Shown piece by piece: positions 1-8,052 of a DNA stretch of 64,000 nt. The position numbers and the translations under genes were made by a program. Source of the stretch: Pseudopedobacter sp965218985 (GTDB lineage Bacteria > Bacteroidota > Bacteroidia > Sphingobacteriales > Sphingobacteriaceae); contig CBDCMP010000007.1 of assembly GCA_965218985.1 (NCBI GenBank), positions 806,001 through 870,000 of the forward strand, in the 5' to 3' direction. Within the stretch, counting starts at the first letter, position 1; each line of letters opens with the position of its first letter. The notes under the pieces are model-generated. The model was not told the DNA's origin and ran no database searches. It saw only the letters and a list, made by a program, of their open reading frames with translations.

Positions 1-253
1 TGGTTGGTAAATCTTTATGAGAATGTACCGCCAAATCTATAGATCCATCCGATAAATGTTCCTCCAGTTCTTTGGTGAAAAAGCCTTTGCCTTCCAACTT
101 ATCCAACCTTAAATTCAGGATATTATCGCCCTGGGTTTTAATGATTTTCAATTGTGCCTTCACATTAATCTCGGCCAGCTGGTGCATCACATGGTTAGCC
201 TGCCATAAAGCAAGGTCACTTCCACGTGTCCCTATAGTAATTATTCTATCCAA
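1..253 (-). CDS. hemC: Porphobilinogen deaminase (hydroxymethylbilane synthase), N-terminal part
   Basis: This is the first 84 codons of a gene that runs off the left edge. The product joins four porphobilinogen molecules into hydroxymethylbilane in tetrapyrrole synthesis. Family motifs seen in order are TIGTRGS near the start, then LALWQA, IKTQGD, KGFFTKELE and the substrate-site stretch DLAVHSHKDLPT. No ATG is available: an in-frame TAA lies five codons upstream, so the TTG at 251-253 is the likely start. It follows hemA on the same strand by about 100 bp, so the two are probably one haem operon. Family assignment is secure; the exact start is inferred. Confidence 0.9.
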   Translation of the reverse strand, partial: MDRIITIGTRGSDLALWQANHVMHQLAEINVKAQLKIIKTQGDNILNLRLDKLEGKGFFTKELEEHLSDGSIDLAVHSHKDLPT

Positions 254-349
254 TATAAAAGCTGTTTATTCGCAAAAATAGGATTACGAAGCGGGTTTAC
301 CGAAAGAAATACGATTAATTTGCAATTAATGACAATCAGGAGGTACCCT

Positions 350-1579
350 TTAGTCGTTATTTACCAAAATATCTTTGGCCATCACCATAGGTACGCTGAT
401 GTATTTTTTCTCCATGTAGCTCATCACTTTTTCCAAAACCATCCTTGAATTCTCATCAAGGCTGTTCACTTCATCAGCAAAAACTGCATTTAAAGCTTTC
501 TCCTTTATCTCTTTTATCTTTTGTGGAACTTCTTTCATGGCTAATTCCACTCTTCTTTGCTTTAAAATCGGCCTGAATTCTTTGATGTTTTTTTCAATGA
601 TGGCTTCCCCGTTGATCAATTCACGATGACGTTCCTGTAAGTTTTTCTCGGCAGTGTCTTTCAAAGAATTAACCTCAATATAATGGATATGATGATTCTC
701 CAGAACTTCGGGTGCCGTATCATTAGGAATGGCTAAATCAACAATGACTTTCACAGAGGTGTCATCCCCAACTAAATTTTGATAAACTTCTTCGGTAAGG
801 ATGGGATTCGTTGCACTGGTGCAGGTGATGATGACGTCAAAGCCTTTATCGAAATCCTTCAAATCTGATAAAGAATAAGCTTCGCCCCCCAATTCATCAG
901 CCAAAGCCTGGGCTTTACTGAGCGTTCTGTTAAATATAGAGAAATTAGTGTAAGTGTGTTTTTTGAGGTATTTGGCAATGTTTTGGTTGGTTTCGCCAGC
1001 TCCAATGATTAAAATCCTGGAATTGGAGCACATCTTTAAATCTCTTAACCTACGATAAGCTAAAGAGACAACGGAGATTGGATTTTTAGAGATGTTGGTA
1101 TAAGTGTAAACTTCTTTCGCCGTTTTTACCACCCTGTTCATTACCATCCTCAAAAAATCCCCTGTGAATTTTTTAGTCCTGCAATCTTCATATGCTTTAC
1201 GCACCTGGGCCAAAATCTCCTTCTCGCCCACCACCAAACTCTCTAGAGAGCTGGATACACGCATCAGATGATTCAAAGCATCCTCCTGTTCAAAAACGCA
1301 GCAATTCTCTACAATTCTTTCCAACTGATCATTCATTAGGTGTTCAGCGTGTAAGGTGTTGAGAAAAGATTTCACAAATTTTTTATCCAAATTCTGCTCT
1401 GCTGTGAATACAAATTCCACACGGTTACAAGTGGCTAGATAAAAAACCTCCGGGATATCAAATTTGAATTTAACCAATTCAAGTCGTTGATCTATAGCAT
1501 CATTACAAAGAACCAAGCAACCTAATTCTTTTAAATCAATTTGCTTGTGTGTAAAAGCTATAACCTTTAGATACTTCAA
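350..1579 (-). CDS. hemA: Glutamyl-tRNA reductase
   Basis: It makes glutamate-1-semialdehyde from glutamyl-tRNA with NADPH, the first committed step of C5 haem synthesis. The catalytic cysteine is visible in LATCNRVE (about residue 51), followed by VVGEKEILAQVR and the NADPH loop IIGAGETNQNIA. The C-terminal helical dimerisation domain is present. The longest frame starts with an ATG at 1639, but the family begins with a short 'KYLKVIAFTHKQ' segment, so a TTG at 1577-1579 giving 410 aa fits better. hemC follows on the same strand. Confidence 0.93.
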   Translation of the reverse strand: MKYLKVIAFTHKQIDLKELGCLVLCNDAIDQRLELVKFKFDIPEVFYLATCNRVEFVFTAEQNLDKKFVKSFLNTLHAEHLMNDQLERIVENCCVFEQEDALNHLMRVSSSLESLVVGEKEILAQVRKAYEDCRTKKFTGDFLRMVMNRVVKTAKEVYTYTNISKNPISVVSLAYRRLRDLKMCSNSRILIIGAGETNQNIAKYLKKHTYTNFSIFNRTLSKAQALADELGGEAYSLSDLKDFDKGFDVIITCTSATNPILTEEVYQNLVGDDTSVKVIVDLAIPNDTAPEVLENHHIHYIEVNSLKDTAEKNLQERHRELINGEAIIEKNIKEFRPILKQRRVELAMKEVPQKIKEIKEKALNAVFADEVNSLDENSRMVLEKVMSYMEKKYISVPMVMAKDILVNND

Positions 1580-1893
1580 TGGGTTTGTTTTTAGAACAGC
1601 ACAAAAGTAAAATAGCAGGCGGTAGGGTGTGTCAATCATTTGTCAATTGCAACTATTTAGAAGGAATATAAATAATGACAAGAAAACGATTTCGAACTCC
1701 TATGAAAAGCCCATTACAGAAATGGGGAAATCTTTGGGGCATTTATAAATATCCAGTTTCCTGTTTTAAAAATCTGCCGATCCTAACCGTTGATCAGAGA
1801 TTTCAAGCTGAACTAAAAATACCCTTTTTTGGGTATGGTTTTTTAAACTTAATAGTCTTAATTTTAGAAGGATTTTGATAAACAGAGACGACC

Positions 1894-2919
1894 ATGAAAA
1901 AAATCTTATCTATTGACGGAGGTGGAATCAGAGGCATCGTCCCGGGGCAAGTTCTGGTAGCTTTGGAACATAAGCTTCAACAAAAAACGCAAAATCCTGA
2001 TAGCCGAATTGCCACCTACTTTGATTTCTTCGCCGGGACAAGCACAGGTGGAATATTGGTCTGCTTATTACTTTGTCCTGATGAGAAAGACCCCTCTAAG
2101 CCTAAGTTCTCAGCTGAAGAAGTGGTCAATTTATATAAAAACCTGGGAGGTGAGATATTTAAAGCCTCTTTGTTAAGTAAAACCATCAATTTCAAAGCAT
2201 TTTTTAAAGAGAAGTACGATGCCAAACCTCTAGAAAACATTTTGAAAAAATATTTTAATGACGACAGATTAAGTCAGTTATTGAAACCTTGCATCATTAC
2301 CTCCTATAATATACAGGAGAGAAAAACACACTTTTTTGCGCAGCAGGATTATAAAAGATACGGTGATGGCACCGATTTTTACCTTAGGGATGTCTGCCGG
2401 GCCACATCTGCGGCTCCAACATATTTTGAGGCTGCATTGGTAAAGTCCATCAGCGGGATCTCCTATCCTATGATAGATGGTGGGATGTTTGCCAACAATC
2501 CTTCCTTATGCGCCTATTCGGAAGTGAGAAATTCTGACGGAGAACCCAGTGCCAAGGATATGTTCGTCGTTTCATTGGGAACAGGGAGTGAAAATGAGCC
2601 TTATCCTTACGATAAAGCAAAAAAATGGGGAGCCATGGGATGGATAAAACCTTCCATAGACATCATGATGTCTGGCGCAGCAGAAACCACCAATTACCAT
2701 ATGGTTAAAATGTTTGCTGCAAATGGTAACCAAGCGAATTATTCCAGAATTCAACCGAGCGATTTGAGGAATGCCCATCCGGAGATGGACGATGCCAGCA
2801 AGGAAAACATACAAGCCTTGGTGGAGGTAGGCCTTCAAACGGCTCAGAATTGCGATAAAAAACTGGATGAAATTATAGAAAAATTATTCATGGACAAAGA
2901 TGCTGTCAAATTTTCTTGA
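1894..2919 (+). CDS. Patatin-like phospholipase family protein (CapV/cPLA2-like)
   Basis: A 341-aa predicted lipid acyl hydrolase. Residues 8-14 form the oxyanion-hole motif DGGGIRG. The nucleophile elbow GTSTG places the serine at residue 50. The Asp of the Ser-Asp dyad is in DGGMFANNPS (D195). No signal peptide is visible, so the enzyme is probably cytoplasmic. The family includes nucleotide-activated CBASS effectors (CapV), but no cyclase or ubiquitin-like gene lies nearby, so a housekeeping or lone lipase role is just as likely. It is divergent from hemA, and a terminator follows at 3021-3047. Confidence 0.88.
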   Translation: MKKILSIDGGGIRGIVPGQVLVALEHKLQQKTQNPDSRIATYFDFFAGTSTGGILVCLLLCPDEKDPSKPKFSAEEVVNLYKNLGGEIFKASLLSKTINFKAFFKEKYDAKPLENILKKYFNDDRLSQLLKPCIITSYNIQERKTHFFAQQDYKRYGDGTDFYLRDVCRATSAAPTYFEAALVKSISGISYPMIDGGMFANNPSLCAYSEVRNSDGEPSAKDMFVVSLGTGSENEPYPYDKAKKWGAMGWIKPSIDIMMSGAAETTNYHMVKMFAANGNQANYSRIQPSDLRNAHPEMDDASKENIQALVEVGLQTAQNCDKKLDEIIEKLFMDKDAVKFS

Positions 2920-3020
2920 TGTCATTCACTTTTTAACATTAGTGGAATTAAAGTTTCTAAAAACAAAACCATTCACTAAAAATTTGATTTAGATTTGCAG
3001 GGGTACCGAGACAAAAATTG

Positions 3021-3047
3021 AAAAGCCTGTGATTTCTGCAGGCTTTT
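3021..3047 (+). terminator. Rho-independent terminator-like hairpin after the patatin gene
   Basis: The arms AAAAGCCTG and CAGGCTTTT form a 9-bp stem around a 9-nt loop and are followed by a T-rich run. The rest of the 2920-3255 gap shows nothing else I can support. Confidence 0.7.
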
Positions 3048-3255
3048 CTGTTTATTTCCATCAGAGGCGGTACTTTAATTATAAAAGTCATCTATTTTAT
3101 TGACAATTACGTACAAAAATCGATTTTTACTCTCTCAAATCAATAATAAGAGAATTTTTACGATCGAATTTAGGAGCTTTATCCGTTAAAAGGTAAAGGG
3201 GAACAACATACATTTATAGAGACAACATCTGTTTATTTCCCTGTAAGTTTAAGTA

Positions 3256-4095
3256 TTATTCCTTCTTTAATAAAATCACGTTAGCTACTTTCCGCTCTCC
3301 CTCATGATCAAATTTTTTGTTGTCTGACGGATGATTCACAATACCTAAATCCTTCACATATAATGCAGTGGAACCACCTCCATCAAGGTTGAGCGCAGCA
3401 TCAGCATGTAGCCACATGCTGATGTGAGCTAATTCGGTCATACTCATCCCTCCGGCAAATTCATTTCTTCCATCCACCGCTATGAAATAGGTTTTCTTAG
3501 GGGTGGTCACCAATAAAGAGCGTGGATGATGAGTCTTATTAAAGGCGTCAGCAGTGTCTATAGGCAGCATTTGATGGTGATAAACAATCAATGGTCCGGA
3601 AAGCATTACATGCTCATCTTTCAACTTCTGCTCCCAGCCCTCTTCTCCATCCCAATTAACAATGCTGATCTTGCCGTTATTAATTACTAGCCCCGCATCT
3701 TCATAACGTGTTCTACTACCGTTTTTAAACGTATGGTTCTGATTGATGACTTCTCCATTCACTTTAAGAAAAGCGACCGATCCACCAACTTTGGTATCGA
3801 AGAAAGTACCATTGATGGCAGCAAGTGCATGATTTTCTTTAGCAAAATCGCTGGTACGTTTCAGCTCATGCGGTTCATAAGCCAAACTGAATTTTAATTT
3901 CTTTTTGTTCCGTATCTCCAGCATATTGATATACCTGTTTCCTCCAAATAGCTGAGTGAACTGATGCTGTTTAAGCTTCACGCCGGAGGCTATTTTTTGT
4001 GAATCCCAATTGGCATGCAAAAAAGTTAAAGAATCAGTTTGTCCAAAAGTGGTAAAAGGTAAAAATAAAATGAAAGCGGCAATGATTTTTTTCAT
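3256..4095 (-). CDS. Secreted phosphodiester glycosidase family protein (NAGPA domain, PF09992)
   Basis: A 279-aa exported protein with a cleavable signal peptide (hydrophobic residues 4-16, cleavage after TFGQ). The family motifs are in the usual order: AAINGTFF, HHPRSLL, a short VDGR segment, the glycine-rich LNLDGGGSTAL and a terminal N-H-P-S element. The family contains the mammalian phosphodiester alpha-GlcNAcase and bacterial exopolysaccharide-associated proteins; the bacterial substrate here cannot be told from sequence. It stands alone between two opposite-facing terminators. Confidence 0.85.
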   Translation of the reverse strand: MKKIIAAFILFLPFTTFGQTDSLTFLHANWDSQKIASGVKLKQHQFTQLFGGNRYINMLEIRNKKKLKFSLAYEPHELKRTSDFAKENHALAAINGTFFDTKVGGSVAFLKVNGEVINQNHTFKNGSRTRYEDAGLVINNGKISIVNWDGEEGWEQKLKDEHVMLSGPLIVYHHQMLPIDTADAFNKTHHPRSLLVTTPKKTYFIAVDGRNEFAGGMSMTELAHISMWLHADAALNLDGGGSTALYVKDLGIVNHPSDNKKFDHEGERKVANVILLKKE

Positions 4096-4210
4096 CCGTA
4101 TATGGTTGTTTTTTAATTCTATACAACTTGATATAGCATATTGATTTTTAGTATGTTATAAATTCTGTTATTTATAGTTGTTTATCACTTTTTAAGCCTT
4201 TTGGATTTGG

Positions 4211-4290
4211 AGGAATGGTGATGAAGCATCATGATTTGATAAACATGCCGCTGCGGGTTTTGGCAAAATCACGATGGTTTCATATTGCTA
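4211..4290. repeat. Intergenic 'GATGAAgCATcATGA' repeat pair
   Basis: TGATGAAGCATCATGA (4219-4234) and an inverted relative CGATGGTTTCAT (4272-4283) lie in the gap between the NAGPA gene and the ahcY terminator. The same words occur four times at 19437-19588. Function unknown. Nothing else is visible in 4096-4340. Confidence 0.5.
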
Positions 4291-4340
4291 AAACAACAGG
4301 TTTCGATAATTTAGCCACATCGATTTTCAAAATCACAAAA

Positions 4341-4373
4341 AAAGGGCTGTCATGGTATCAATGACAGCCTTTT
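4341..4373 (-). terminator. Terminator of ahcY
   Basis: GGGCTGTCAT (4344-4353) pairs with ATGACAGCC (4361-4369). A-rich and T-rich flanks on the two sides let it act in either direction. It lies 40 bp past the ahcY stop. Confidence 0.75.
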
Positions 4374-4413
4374 ATCAATCAATCGTTGATCAAAAATCTA
4401 CCGTCGTCAAATA

Positions 4414-5730
4414 TTAATAGCGGTAAGCGTCCGTTTTAAATGGACCTTCAACAGTCACGCCGATATATTCTGCTTGTTCCTGGCTTAATTCCTCCAGCTC
4501 CACGCCGATTTTAGCTAAGTGTAAACGGGCCACTTTCTCGTCTAACGTTTTAGGCAATACGTACACCTTATTCTCATAAGCTGCAGAATTTTGCCATAAC
4601 TCTAATTGTGCCAATGTTTGGTTGGTAAAAGAGTTGGACATCACGAAACTTGGATGACCAGTTGCGCAGCCTAAATTCACCAAACGGCCTTCAGCAAGGA
4701 TGATGAGATCTTTTCCATCAATCGTGTATTTATCCACCTGCGGTTTGATTTCGATCTTAGTGCCCCCGTAATTCCCGTTTAACCAGGCCATATCAATCTC
4801 GTTATCAAAGTGACCGATGTTGCAAACGATGGCTTTATCTTTCAGGGCTTTGAAGTGCTCCGCTTTTACGATGTCTTTGTTACCCGTGGCAGTCACCACG
4901 ATATCGGCTTCTTTAACAGCAGTGCTTAATTTCTTCACCTCATGACCTTCCATTGCTGCTTGTAAAGCACAGATCGGGTCGATTTCAGTTACTACCACTC
5001 GTACCCCGGCTCTGGCCAAAGATTCTGCTGAACCTTTACCCACGTCTCCATAACCACAAACAACAGCCACTTTACCTGCCATCATCACGTCGGTCGCTCT
5101 GCGTATAGCATCCACTAAAGACTCGCGACAGCCATATTTATTATCGAATTTAGATTTCGTCACAGAATCGTTGATGTTGATCGCAGGCATTAACAAACTG
5201 CCTTTTTTAACACGTTCATGTAAACGATGAACTCCGGTGGTGGTTTCTTCTGAGATTCCTTTGATGCCGGCAGCCAACTCTGGGTAATTATCCAACACCA
5301 TATTGGTTAAATCACCGCCATCGTCCAAAATCATGTTCAATGGCTCATGGTTTTCCCCAAAGAATAAAGTTTGCTCAATACACCAGTCAAATTCCTGTTC
5401 GTTCATCCCTTTCCAGGCATATACCGGAATTCCTGCTGCTGCAATTGCTGCTGCCGCATGATCTTGTGTGGAGAAAATGTTGCACGAAGACCAAGTCACA
5501 TCTGCACCCAATTCTACCAATGTTTCAATTAAAACCGCTGTTTGGATGGTCATATGCAAACATCCTGCGATTCTTGCGCCTTTAAGGGGTTTGCTTGCGC
5601 CAAACTCTTCTCTTAAGGCCATTAAGCCCGGCATTTCTGCTTCGGCCAATTCAATCTCTTTTCTTCCCCATTCTGCCAGGGAAATGTCCTTCACTTTGTA
5701 AGGTACGTAAGTTGTCTCTACTGATGACAT
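4414..5730 (-). CDS. ahcY: Adenosylhomocysteinase
   Basis: It reversibly hydrolyses S-adenosylhomocysteine to adenosine and homocysteine, clearing the inhibitor left by methyltransferases. The 438-aa product has the N-terminal catalytic segment with CLHMTIQTAVLIETL, the NDSVTKSKFDN substrate stretch, the NAD-binding loop VVCGYGDVGKGSA and the conserved C-terminal TDAYRY that closes over NAD of the partner subunit. Length and start match the family. Upstream on the minus strand TACTTTTG (5827-5834) fits the Bacteroidota -7 consensus TAnnTTTG, but I could not find a convincing -33 element. No SAH riboswitch is evident. Confidence 0.97.
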   Translation of the reverse strand: MSSVETTYVPYKVKDISLAEWGRKEIELAEAEMPGLMALREEFGASKPLKGARIAGCLHMTIQTAVLIETLVELGADVTWSSCNIFSTQDHAAAAIAAAGIPVYAWKGMNEQEFDWCIEQTLFFGENHEPLNMILDDGGDLTNMVLDNYPELAAGIKGISEETTTGVHRLHERVKKGSLLMPAININDSVTKSKFDNKYGCRESLVDAIRRATDVMMAGKVAVVCGYGDVGKGSAESLARAGVRVVVTEIDPICALQAAMEGHEVKKLSTAVKEADIVVTATGNKDIVKAEHFKALKDKAIVCNIGHFDNEIDMAWLNGNYGGTKIEIKPQVDKYTIDGKDLIILAEGRLVNLGCATGHPSFVMSNSFTNQTLAQLELWQNSAAYENKVYVLPKTLDEKVARLHLAKIGVELEELSQEQAEYIGVTVEGPFKTDAYRY

Positions 5731-5998
5731 AGTTTTGTTTTTTAAATTATTGATAATAAACTATTTACATTATTATATAATTGATATGTGCACATAATTG
5801 TGCAAACATCATCTAATAATGCACTGCAAAAGTAACGATATTTGTGATTGTTTGTGTTTGTTAAATGTGAAGATTCTTTGCACTTATAAGATTTAATCAG
5901 AATTAGAAATTGATTCCGTTAAGCACTACTATAAATCATTTTTATGAAAAAATTCAATGGTGTATTTCAGAATTGACAATAATTTCTAATTTAGTTCT

Positions 5999-6196
5999 TT
6001 GAAAGAAATATGTCCAAATTGCAAAACCGAAATCAAAAAAGGATTCTTGTCCGATGTCATGGCCGCCATTGATAAATTCAATAAAGTGATCAATAAAATA
6101 CTTGATAAGAACCTGAGTTATTGTTCTAATTGTAACATGGATATGCAAAGGCAATCTGAAGCCACCATGAGGGAAAGAAAACTAAGTAATCAATGA
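5999..6196 (+). CDS. Small zinc-ribbon-like protein
   Basis: A 65-aa frame with two CxxC knuckles (CPNC near residue 5 and CSNC near residue 42) that could bind one zinc ion, separated by a charged helix. No ATG precedes the first knuckle: an in-frame TAA lies just upstream, so the TTG at 5999 is the only sensible start. The opposite-strand frame looks like a shadow. I do not recognise a specific family. The spaced CxxC pairs support a real gene. Confidence 0.6.
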   Translation: MKEICPNCKTEIKKGFLSDVMAAIDKFNKVINKILDKNLSYCSNCNMDMQRQSEATMRERKLSNQ

Positions 6197-6274
6197 AGAA
6201 CTAGGGCAAAAAATGAAATCGGTTACGGTTCTTACTTTGCATAATCCGTTAGGATGGAACTACAAAGCTCCATC

Positions 6275-6661
6275 CTAAACGCTTTCCAGCAAAAAGTCTC
6301 CACTAATACCCAGTTTTTTATGTACTGCTTTCAAAAATGGAACATCCGGTTCCCGTTTACCGTTAAGGATCTGCGACAACTTAGAGGTACCTAACCCAAG
6401 CATTTCAGCCAGCTTAGCCTGAGTAATGTTCATCTCCTTTATTTTGCTTTGCACTATAGTGTTAATAGTAATAGGCAAGGGCATAATCTTTAAGGAATTA
6501 TCTTCAAATTGTTCTGCAAGCACACTCAGTCGGTTTAACTCATCTGCATCTACTTTAGAAAGGGAATGAAATCCACCCCCTTGAGTAGCTTTTTGTATAA
6601 AGCTTTCTATAAGGTTCATCACTTGGTAGTATTGAGTTTCATTTCTAATTTTATCGATCAT
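6275..6661 (-). CDS. higA: HigA-type antitoxin, XRE-family HTH protein
   Basis: A 128-aa DNA-binding antitoxin. The C-terminal half holds the helix-turn-helix: residues from MNITQAKLAEMLG through TSKLSQILNGKREPD match the XRE/Cro fold. The N-terminal half is helical and acidic, as in HigA proteins that contact the toxin. It lies 10 bp after the toxin gene on the same strand. Toxin-first order is typical of higBA modules, and such pairs repress their own promoter. The family match is good; activity is inferred. Confidence 0.85.
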   Translation of the reverse strand: MIDKIRNETQYYQVMNLIESFIQKATQGGGFHSLSKVDADELNRLSVLAEQFEDNSLKIMPLPITINTIVQSKIKEMNITQAKLAEMLGLGTSKLSQILNGKREPDVPFLKAVHKKLGISGDFLLESV

Positions 6662-6671
6662 TTTTTTACCG

Positions 6672-6968
6672 TTAAATTGTTGAACAATCTATTTTGTTAT
6701 ACTCACTATGGGTGCCTATAAATCGTATGTAAATCGTACGTTTATCAAAGAAAATCATAGCTACTAATCTAAAGTCATTTCCCTTAATGTTGAATACATA
6801 TCTATCGGTACCTACATAATCAACACTATTGAACATTTTTTTTATATCTGCTAACTTGTTCCAATCAGCGGATTTTGCCGCCTCATACCAATTGTTTAGG
6901 GGTGCCACCGCTATTGGGTGTATTTCTGCAAATAATAAAAGTGTTCGCTTGATAAGTATAACCATCAT
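6672..6968 (-). CDS. higB: HigB-family toxin (PF09907-type mRNA interferase)
   Basis: A 98-aa RelE-superfamily-like toxin. The N-terminal LLLFAEIHPIA, the WYEAAKSADW helix, the VFNIKGNDFRLVAMI core strands and the final IRFIGTHSEYNKID are the hallmarks of the HigB_toxin family, thought to cleave ribosome-bound mRNA. The ATGs at 6968 and 6965 are both plausible starts. It is followed immediately by its antitoxin gene. Next to it lies a decayed recombinase, so the module may have arrived with a mobile element. Confidence 0.85.
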   Translation of the reverse strand: MMVILIKRTLLLFAEIHPIAVAPLNNWYEAAKSADWNKLADIKKMFNSVDYVGTDRYVFNIKGNDFRLVAMIFFDKRTIYIRFIGTHSEYNKIDCSTI

Positions 6969-7037
6969 TCATAAGTACAACCATCATCCAAATATACTGT
7001 AATTTTAATAAATGAAATAAATTTTAATAAATGAAAT

Positions 7038-7345
7038 TTACAGATTGGTGATTTGTATAATTTTATAAACCTTTTTTAATAACTGTGATGTATACTGCTC
7101 TTCACTTTCTTTGGTGAACTGGTCCAGGTAGTTTTGAGTTGTAACAAGATCGCTATGGCCTATTTTTTACTAAGGGCTAAATGCCAAAGGTGCCTCGCTC
7201 TGCATCAATATGATACTAAATGAATGTCTTGCATAATATGAGCTAATAAATTCTCGCTTGCATCAATATGATACTAAATGAATGTCTTGCATAATATGAG
7301 CTTCTTTGATTAACTCCCCAGAATGTGCTGGTGCAAACATTGCCA
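7038..7345 (-). pseudogene. Remnant of a tyrosine recombinase (phage-type integrase), C-terminal part
   Basis: Pieces in different frames recall the integrase C-terminus: TSTFWGVNQRSSYYARHSFS (the ARHSF box around the H-x-x-R catalytic pair), then KIGHSDLVTTQNYLDQF with the catalytic Tyr, ending in QLLKKVYKIIQITNL. An internal 58-bp duplication, frameshifts and a stop separate them, and the N-terminal half is missing. It is therefore a dead gene and probably the scar of an integrated element that also left the neighbouring higBA pair. Confidence 0.7.
7201..7302. repeat. 44-bp perfect direct repeat inside the integrase remnant
   Basis: The 44 bases at 7201-7244 (from TGCATCAATATGATACT to ATAATATGAGCT) recur exactly at 7259-7302, a tandem duplication with a 58-bp period. 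It duplicates the ARHSF-coding part of the recombinase remnant. Confidence 0.9.
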
Positions 7346-7535
7346 TAATTTTAATACATGACTTTAATAATAGTCTAAATATTAATTTGAATATATTAAG
7401 TTTTTCTTGGGTCAGAAAATTTATGACATCCTCTTGATGCACAATATTGTCTGCCAAAACTTAAAAGATTAATTTTGTGACGTTGAAGTTTTTAAAACTT
7501 TAAACTTATTAATTTGAACTTTTAACTCAAATAAA

Positions 7536-7946
7536 ATGTATCCAGAATATTTAGTTGCCCCCATGAGGACTGATCTAACAAGTGTTGGTTTTGAAGAATT
7601 AAAAAATGCTGATGAGGTGAAGAATGCTATCGAAGCTGAAGGAACCACTTTTGTTGTGGTGAATTCTGTATGTGGATGTGCTGCTGCCAATGCCCGTCCG
7701 GCCGCAAAAATTGCTGCTGCAAATGGTAAAAAACCCAATAAATTAGTCACCGTTTTTGCAGGTATGGAGAAAGACGCTGTTGACGCAGCCCGTAATTTAA
7801 TGCTGCCTTATCCTCCATCATCTCCTTCTATGGCATTGTTTAAAGACGGGAAATTAGTTCATATCGTAGAGCGTCACCAGATTGAAGGTCGCCCTGCACA
7901 AATGATTGCTGATAACCTGATTGGTGCATTTGAACAATATTGCTAG
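7536..7946 (+). CDS. BrxA/BrxB family bacilliredoxin (YphP/YqiW)
   Basis: A 136-aa thioredoxin-like protein of the family that removes bacillithiol from S-bacillithiolated proteins. The active site is CGC at residues 46-48, after the strand TTFVVVNSV, and the cis-Pro-like SSPSMALFKDGKLVH and the terminal Cys are present. Length and start fit the family exactly. Many Bacteroidota carry the family, although bacillithiol itself is patchy there. The stop codon TAG lies inside the end of a dispersed repeat (7943-8000), so an insertion abuts or slightly altered the C-terminus. Confidence 0.92.
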   Translation: MYPEYLVAPMRTDLTSVGFEELKNADEVKNAIEAEGTTFVVVNSVCGCAAANARPAAKIAAANGKKPNKLVTVFAGMEKDAVDAARNLMLPYPPSSPSMALFKDGKLVHIVERHQIEGRPAQMIADNLIGAFEQYC

Positions 7947-8000
7947 TGTTAAATTAAAAGTAGAAAGTCAAAGTCAAAAGACTTCTATCATTGATAATAA
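7943..8000 (-). repeat. Half copy of a dispersed CTAGTGT...ACACTAG element
   Basis: Read on the minus strand, this segment matches the right half of the elements at 13008-13116 and 37730-37866: the TTATCAATGAT word, the heptad-like CTTTTGACTTTGACTTTCTAC block and the terminal TTAACACTAG. The left half is absent. Confidence 0.75.
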
Positions 8001-8040
8001 AACAGGAGAGTCACAAAATTTGCGGCGCTCTTGTTTTATT
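7999..8040. terminator. Bidirectional terminator between bacilliredoxin and histidine kinase
   Basis: AAAACAGGAG (7999-8008) pairs with CTCTTGTTTT (8028-8037) with one G-T wobble. It sits between convergent genes. Confidence 0.65.
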
Positions 8041-8052
8041 TGATTTATGGTT

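Noticed and set aside
1675..1878. 67-aa plus-strand frame upstream of the patatin gene
   Set aside because: Composition is unlike a protein, there is no domain or start signal, and it lies in the divergent promoter gap.
1894..2919. CBASS defence operon around the patatin gene
   Set aside because: No CD-NTase, Cap2/Cap3 or other partner gene is next to it.
5731..5900. SAH riboswitch ahead of ahcY
   Set aside because: No conserved riboswitch core could be recognised, only AT-rich sequence.
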